A stretch of 54,715 nt of DNA. It comes from an uncultured Merdimonas sp. (GTDB taxonomy: Bacteria; Bacillota; Clostridia; Lachnospirales; Lachnospiraceae). The position numbers were made by a program, and so were the translations under genes. Of this stretch, positions 50,630 to 54,715 are shown piece by piece. Within the stretch, counting starts at the first letter, position 1; every line of letters begins with the position of its first letter. The stretch is taken from assembly GCA_944378225.1 (NCBI GenBank), contig CALWGE010000011.1, positions 1 to 54,715 of the forward strand. Reading direction: 5' to 3'. A model generated the notes under the pieces. The model ran no database searches, was not told the origin of the DNA, and saw nothing but the letters and a program-made list of their open reading frames with translations.

Positions 50630-50659
50630 CGCGGAAATACGCAGGAGAAAAAAAGCAGA

Positions 50660-51442
50660 TTATTCCAGCTTCAGATAGTTCCGCATGTTTTTGAGCGCGT
50701 TTTTTTCCAGACGGCTGACCTGGGCCTGGGAAATGCCGATTTCTTCCGCCACCTCCATCTGGGTCTTCCCCTGAAAAAAACGGAGAGTGATAATATAATT
50801 TTCCCGTTCCGGAAGCTTTTTCATGGCTTCATTCAGGGAAAGCTCTTCGATCCAGAGTTCTTCCCGGTTTTTCCGGTCGCTGATCTGATCCATAACGTAA
50901 AGAGTATCCCCGCCTTCTGTATATACAGGTTCGTAAAGGCTTACGGGGCTTTGGATGGCATCCAGGGCAAAGACGATATCCTCATCGGAGATGCCGATTT
51001 CCTCCGCGATTTCATTGATGGTAGGTTCCCGGGAATTTTTCCGGGTAAGCCCTTCCTTTGCGTAGATCGCTTTGTAGGCAGTATCCCGCAGGGATCGGCT
51101 GACCCGGATAGCGTTGTTGTCCCGCAGATAGCGGCGGATTTCTCCAATTATCATAGGCACTGCGTAGGTGGAAAATTTTACGCCCAGCTTATCGTCGAAA
51201 TTGTCAATGGCTTTCATCAGTCCGATGCAGCCAATCTGAAAGAGATCGTCCGCGTTTTCGCTGCTGGCGGAGAAGCGTTTGATGACGCTTAAGACCAGAC
51301 GCAGATTTCCCTTGATGTAGAGTTCCCTCGCCTCCTTATCTCCCTGTGTGATCCGCTCCCACAGAGCGTCCTTTTCCTCCGGCTTCAGTAGCGGAAGCTT
51401 TGCCGTATTGACTCCGCAGATTTCGACTTTATTCAGTGCCAT
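50660..51442 (-). CDS. sigG: Sporulation sigma factor SigG
   Basis: The late forespore sigma factor. 260 residues: VEICGVNTAKLPLLKPEEK at the N terminus is the SigG-specific start, region 2 is GNLRLVLSVIKRFSASSENADDLFQIGCIGLMKAIDNFD, region 3 about 120-180, and region 4 is EVAEEIGISQAQVSRLEKNALKNM. AGGAGG lies about 9 nt before ATG. It is on the same strand as spoIIGA-sigE but about 12 kb upstream of them, whereas in most Firmicutes it directly follows sigE. Confidence 0.97.
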   Translation of the reverse strand: MALNKVEICGVNTAKLPLLKPEEKDALWERITQGDKEARELYIKGNLRLVLSVIKRFSASSENADDLFQIGCIGLMKAIDNFDDKLGVKFSTYAVPMIIGEIRRYLRDNNAIRVSRSLRDTAYKAIYAKEGLTRKNSREPTINEIAEEIGISDEDIVFALDAIQSPVSLYEPVYTEGGDTLYVMDQISDRKNREELWIEELSLNEAMKKLPERENYIITLRFFQGKTQMEVAEEIGISQAQVSRLEKNALKNMRNYLKLE

Positions 51443-51721
51443 GTTTGTGAAAACCTCCTGTCTGCTGTGTTTTGGCAGCCTGTCTGCCGAAAAATCAATC
51501 CGGCTTTCAGACGCTTTTGATACTTACAAGATTTCCCGGAGATTATTTTCTATACGCGGCAGAAAAAAATAAAAAAAATATTGCCCCTTGACATTTTCAG
51601 GCCATAGGTACACACAGTTTCCGGCCTGGAAAGACGGTGGAAGCTGCCTGAAAAACTGCACAAAAGTCAGCCGGAGACTATGGTGCAAAATCACGAAAAG
51701 AAGGGAAAACCCCAGGAAAAC
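51443..51721. other. Gene-free divergent region between sigG and carD
   Basis: No reading frame with an RBS is seen. On the sigG strand it holds the sigG leader, with a short GGCAG/CTGCC stem (51472-51486 area). TTGACA at about 51588 on the plus strand has no matching -10 at 17 nt. I could not assign a sigma-F or sigma-G type promoter for sigG with confidence. Confidence 0.4.
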
Positions 51722-51751
51722 TTGGAAAACAGGGCGAAATTCTGTTAATAT
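51722..51751 (+). promoter_or_regulatory. Probable carD promoter
   Basis: TTGGAA (51722-51727), 18-nt spacer, TAATAT (51746-51751). Transcription would start near 51758, just before a terminator hairpin. Confidence 0.5.
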
Positions 51752-51765
51752 AAATAAAAAGGCGT

Positions 51766-51799
51766 AAACCGTTCTGTCCATTGGACGTACGGTTTTTTT
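51766..51799 (+). terminator. Terminator hairpin in the carD leader (possible attenuator)
   Basis: AAACCGT (51766-51772) pairs with ACGGTTT (51789-51795), with an inner GTCC/GGAC stem, and seven T in a row. It lies about 90 nt upstream of carD and directly after the promoter. A second hairpin follows: GGTTTTGC (51804-51811) with GCAAAACC (51831-51838) and inner GGCAG/CTGCC. Confidence 0.65.
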
Positions 51800-51886
51800 G
51801 CGGGGTTTTGCAGGCAGTCTGTTTCTGCCGGCAAAACCGTGGGAATACTGAAGAACAGAGGAAAACAGCGGAAAGGAGGAATCTTC

Positions 51887-52381
51887 ATGTTTGAAAAAGG
51901 AGACTATGTGGTCTACGGAACCAAGGGGGTATGTCAGGTAGAGGAGATTACGGAACTGGATATGAAGGGAACGGCGGAGGGAAGGCTGTATTACGTGCTG
52001 CGTCCCTGTTTCCAGAAAGGAAGCACCATTTTTACACCGGTGGATAATGAAAAAACTGCTATACGGGCGGTTATGTCCAGAAAAGAAGCGGATGCGCTGG
52101 TGGATGGACTGGCCGGAATTGAGACTCTCAAAGAAAGCAGCGACAAGGAACGGGAAAAACAGTACAGAGAAGCCATAAGAAGCACAGATCCCAGGCAGTG
52201 GGTGCAGATTATCAAAACCTCCTATCTTCGAGGTCAGGAACGAAAGGTTCAGGGAAAAAAGGTGACCACCGTGGATGAAAGGTATTTCCATGCGGCGGAA
52301 GAACAGCTGCATGAAGAACTTTCCATTGCTCTGGGAGTACCGAAGGAAGAGATCAAAGACTATATCGGAAGGAGAATCTGA
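51887..52381 (+). CDS. CarD family transcriptional regulator
   Basis: 164 residues. The N-terminal RNA polymerase interaction (Tudor-like) domain is MFEKGDYVVYGTKGVCQVEEI and LYYVLRPCFQKGSTIFTPVDN; the C-terminal helical DNA-binding half includes QWVQIIKTSYLRGQ and FHAAEEQLHEELSIALGV. CarD/CdnL proteins stabilise open promoter complexes at many promoters. ATG at 51887 has AAAGGAGG 9 nt upstream. It has a structured leader and no obvious terminator behind. Confidence 0.93.
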   Translation: MFEKGDYVVYGTKGVCQVEEITELDMKGTAEGRLYYVLRPCFQKGSTIFTPVDNEKTAIRAVMSRKEADALVDGLAGIETLKESSDKEREKQYREAIRSTDPRQWVQIIKTSYLRGQERKVQGKKVTTVDERYFHAAEEQLHEELSIALGVPKEEIKDYIGRRI

Positions 52382-52485
52382 CACATGGAAAATAAAGGAT
52401 CTCTGTCGGAAAACATAGGGCAGCCGGATAAATAGGGAAAACAGAGAAAAGAAGGAATATTATTGTATATTTTGTGACTGTGTGT

Positions 52486-52500
52486 TACTATTTGATAGTA
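52486..52500 (+). promoter_or_regulatory. Inverted repeat upstream of the EAL gene
   Basis: TACTAT-TTG-ATAGTA is a perfect 6-bp dyad, followed by TTATAAAA. It may be an operator near the promoter; a clear -35/-10 pair was not found. Confidence 0.35.
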
Positions 52501-52571
52501 TTATAAAAGGTAGCAGTATACTAGAAAAGTACTGTTAAACCGTGTGTAGACGCGGACTAAGGGATATGGAT

Positions 52572-54512
52572 ATGACAAAATGGTTGTTGTTTGGTGAGAT
52601 TCTTTCTCTCTGTATTATTCAACTGATGTATGCCTATTACCATGAAAAGAATGCGGTGATGTCGTTTCGGCGCCGCCTCTTTTATTGGATATTCCGACTT
52701 TCATCAGCTTGTGTGATTCTGAATATCATCTGCGTCTGCACGATAGAAAATTACAGATTATTTCCCAGGTGGTTCCACATATGTATTAATACACTTTATT
52801 TTGTCCTGAGTATTTTTGTATGCAGCATTATTGCACTCTATGTATTCGATTTGATACTGGAGCAGGTTTATGATAAAAGCTGCTATAGAAAGGCCAAAGT
52901 AGGGCTGTCTTTGTTCTTTCTGGCATTTGCAGGTGTGGCGGTTACAAATATCTGGACGGGAAAACTGTTTTATTTTACAGCGGACGGGAGATATATGAGA
53001 GGTCCGTGGAACCGTCTGGGATATGGAATTATGGGCGCAGAACTGATAATGCTTCTGCTTTGCTATTATAAGAACCGCTCCGCGGTATCGAAGAAGGTAG
53101 TTCAGGTTATTCGTTCGCTTCCTCCGGTGGCTCTTGTTCTGACCGGCTTTCAGTTTGCATATCCCGAAATGCAGTTTAACGGAATTATTATGGCTGCTGC
53201 CATCTACATTCTTTATACGAATTTTCAACTGTGTCAGGTGGAAAAGGACAGTCTGACTCAGCTTGGGACGCGTAAAGCGATGGTTGAGGATATTAGTATT
53301 AAAATGAAAAACGGACAGCCTTTTCAGCTGATTTCCGTATCACTGAAGCATTTTGGCGTGATTAATCAGAAATATGGACATCTGTTTGGCGATATGCTTA
53401 TTTCTATGATTGGAGAGTGGTTTGCAAGCTATTCCAAAGATGGGGCTGCTTATCGTTTTTCCCGGGTAGAGTTTGTTAGTGTGTTCCCATACAAAGGAGA
53501 AGAGACAGCGGAAAGAAATATAAATAATATCTGCAGCCGGTTCCAGGAAAACTGGGAATGCAAAAAGGTGACATGCAAACTGGAGAACAGTATTTTCAAT
53601 TTAATCTGGACGGGTGAAAACTGGACTCCGGGAAGACTGTTGGAATACATGGACGCGGTGAAAGAACTGCCGGAATATCGCAATAAAAACTTTCTGCGAT
53701 TTACATCTTCCATGGCGGAACGGTTTGAAGATATAAAAGGTGTGGAACATGTGATACAGGCAGCTTTGAAGGAAAAACAGTTTTTTATCGCTCTTCAGCC
53801 GTTTTTCTGCTGCAGAGAACATAAATTCTGCTCCGGTGAGGCCCTGGCCCGGGTCGATGATTTCAATGGACGTCCTGTTCCGGCAGGGAAATTTGTTCCT
53901 ATAGCAGATAGAATGGGTGTGCTGGACGATATTACCTGGATAGTTCTGGAACGGGTCTGCAAATTCCTGAGTGAGCATAGAGAGCTGCCGCTGGAAACTG
54001 TTTCTGTGAATCTTTCCATGGAACAATTTCTGGATCCAGTGTTGCCGGAAAAAATCATCGCGGTTCTGGAGCAGTTTGGTATTCCGAGCAGTAAACTGAA
54101 AATTGAGATTACAGAGCATGTGATTGCACAGGATCTGGAATATGTGAAGAAAGTTATGTGCAGCCTTTGCGAAAAAGGCATCGGATTTTATCTGGATGAT
54201 TTTGGAACCGGATATTCTAATTTTTCTGTCGTTATGCATCTGCCGTTTGAAATGGTCAAGCTGGACAGAAGCCTGCTATCACACATTATAGACAGTGAGG
54301 AGGACAGAAACGTAATCCGGCAGCTGATTCTGCTTTTTCACAGTATTGGTGTCCGTGTAGTGTGCGAAGGAGTTGAAACGAAAGAACAGTTGGAAATTGT
54401 AACCAAACTTGGAGCAGATATGATGCAGGGCTATTATTGCGCCAGACCTATGGCGCCTGAAGCCTTTGCAGATTTTATTTCGGAGGCTCATGATCCAGAT
54501 CTACCAGGATAA
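52572..54512 (+). CDS. Membrane GGDEF-EAL protein, probable c-di-GMP phosphodiesterase
   Basis: 646 residues: an N-terminal part with about six to seven membrane segments (about 1-220), a GGDEF domain (about 225-385) and an EAL domain (about 400-640). The GGDEF signature is replaced by SRVEF near 297-301, so cyclase activity is unlikely. The EAL domain keeps EALARV (Glu near 423), VNLSMEQF, IEITE, DDFGTGYSN, KLDRSLL, CEGVET and MQGYYCARPM, so it should hydrolyse c-di-GMP. ATG at 52572 is 7 nt after AAGGGA; ATG at 52566 is possible. The last 38 nt overlap the convergent YlmC/YmxH gene. Confidence 0.93.
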   Translation: MTKWLLFGEILSLCIIQLMYAYYHEKNAVMSFRRRLFYWIFRLSSACVILNIICVCTIENYRLFPRWFHICINTLYFVLSIFVCSIIALYVFDLILEQVYDKSCYRKAKVGLSLFFLAFAGVAVTNIWTGKLFYFTADGRYMRGPWNRLGYGIMGAELIMLLLCYYKNRSAVSKKVVQVIRSLPPVALVLTGFQFAYPEMQFNGIIMAAAIYILYTNFQLCQVEKDSLTQLGTRKAMVEDISIKMKNGQPFQLISVSLKHFGVINQKYGHLFGDMLISMIGEWFASYSKDGAAYRFSRVEFVSVFPYKGEETAERNINNICSRFQENWECKKVTCKLENSIFNLIWTGENWTPGRLLEYMDAVKELPEYRNKNFLRFTSSMAERFEDIKGVEHVIQAALKEKQFFIALQPFFCCREHKFCSGEALARVDDFNGRPVPAGKFVPIADRMGVLDDITWIVLERVCKFLSEHRELPLETVSVNLSMEQFLDPVLPEKIIAVLEQFGIPSSKLKIEITEHVIAQDLEYVKKVMCSLCEKGIGFYLDDFGTGYSNFSVVMHLPFEMVKLDRSLLSHIIDSEEDRNVIRQLILLFHSIGVRVVCEGVETKEQLEIVTKLGADMMQGYYCARPMAPEAFADFISEAHDPDLPG

Positions 54513-54715
54513 TATCCGGTCCGATCTGTCGGATCCTGCACCAGGGAATTTCACATTCGCTGTCTTTTCCGAAAACTCCCCACAGTTTTTCGCTGGTGGA
54601 AGTGATAATTGCAAGAATGCAGCCGTTTTTGGGGTCGAAAACCAGGTCGCACACATGCCCCAGTCTCCGGCAGTCCCGAATGTTAATTACATCTTTTTCA
54701 CGCAGTTCACAGAAG
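54475..54715 (-). CDS. YlmC/YmxH family sporulation protein, 5' end outside the window
   Basis: The visible 79 residues read FCELREKDVINIRDCRRLG... and continue to IPWCRIRQIGPDIILVDLD. This is the PRC-barrel domain typical of YlmC/YmxH, seen from just after its start; the N-terminal few residues are beyond 54715. In B. subtilis and many Clostridia the gene lies close to sigG, as here. Role in sporulation is by association only. The stop (54475-54477) lies inside the EAL gene on the other strand, a convergent overlap of 38 nt. Confidence 0.85.
   Translation of the reverse strand, partial: FCELREKDVINIRDCRRLGHVCDLVFDPKNGCILAIITSTSEKLWGVFGKDSECEIPWCRIRQIGPDIILVDLDHEPPK

Noticed and set aside
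51588-51720. Riboswitch or small RNA upstream of carD starting at TTGACA near 51588
   Set aside because: No -10 at the right distance and no recognisable riboswitch core in this stretch.
1-54715. CRISPR array, rRNA operon, prophage or intact transposase
   Set aside because: No regular repeat-spacer pattern, rRNA-like sequence, phage genes or transposase reading frame was seen on either strand.

Overview
This window reads as chromosome of a spore-forming, anaerobic Firmicute, most probably a member of the Lachnospiraceae (Clostridia). The reasons are the sporulation genes spoIIGA, sigE, sigG and a YlmC/YmxH gene, the division/cell-wall cluster with two tandem class B penicillin-binding proteins, the DUF4358/MBOAT/SGNH/DHHW cluster, strong AGGAGG ribosome binding sites and many TTG or GTG starts. 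No rRNA, CRISPR array, prophage or intact insertion sequence was seen.

Layout. 1-420: two back-to-back leucine tRNAs (CAG on -, cut by the window edge; AAG on +). 490-4300: an FGGY sugar kinase and, convergent, htpG with a CIRCE operator and two promoters. 4400-8471: a four-gene envelope O-acylation cluster (SGNH hydrolase, DUF4358, MBOAT acyltransferase, DHHW protein). 8500-11400: DUF5721, M18 aminopeptidase, DegV. 11520-18220: a housekeeping run (small membrane protein, pyrH, frr, uppS, cdsA, dxr, rseP, ychF). 18300-20860: SseB-like protein, uridine phosphorylase, DedA. 20880-34170: the division/cell-wall (dcw) cluster mraZ-rsmH-ftsL-pbp-pbp-mraY-murD-ftsW-murA-ftsQ-ftsZ, in which murA takes the place where murG would be expected. 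34300-36900: iron alcohol dehydrogenase and aldehyde dehydrogenase. 37160-38880: spoIIGA-sigE with a Spo0A-type promoter. 39000-41720: ECF sigma factor plus a membrane-anchored beta-propeller protein. 41960-50230: HAD phosphatase, PRD/EIIB regulator and an eight-gene operon for an uncharacterised transport and catabolism system. 50300-54715: a MITE-like relic, a 37-residue membrane peptide gene, sigG, carD with a structured leader, an EAL phosphodiesterase and a partial YlmC/YmxH gene.

The most interesting part is 42859-50232. Amidohydrolase, PRD protein, SFCGS-family protein, DUF4312, DUF4311, DUF4310, a DgaE-type PLP ammonia lyase and a KDPG-type aldolase lie almost end to end. The end of the pathway (ammonia lyase plus aldolase) matches breakdown of an amino-sugar acid phosphate such as D-glucosaminate 6-phosphate, and the amidohydrolase suggests an N-acylated precursor. 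There is no recognisable PTS permease, ABC transporter or sugar kinase; two conserved membrane proteins and three small soluble proteins stand where the transporter should be. I infer that they form a non-canonical, possibly phosphorylating, uptake system. The regulator carries a PTS EIIB-like domain and PRDs, which fits control by PTS-type phosphorylation.

The sporulation genes are also notable. spoIIGA has a promoter with a 21-nt spacer and Spo0A boxes, like the classic spoIIG promoter, while sigG lies about 12 kb upstream of spoIIGA on the same strand instead of directly after sigE. The DNA between them is accessory.
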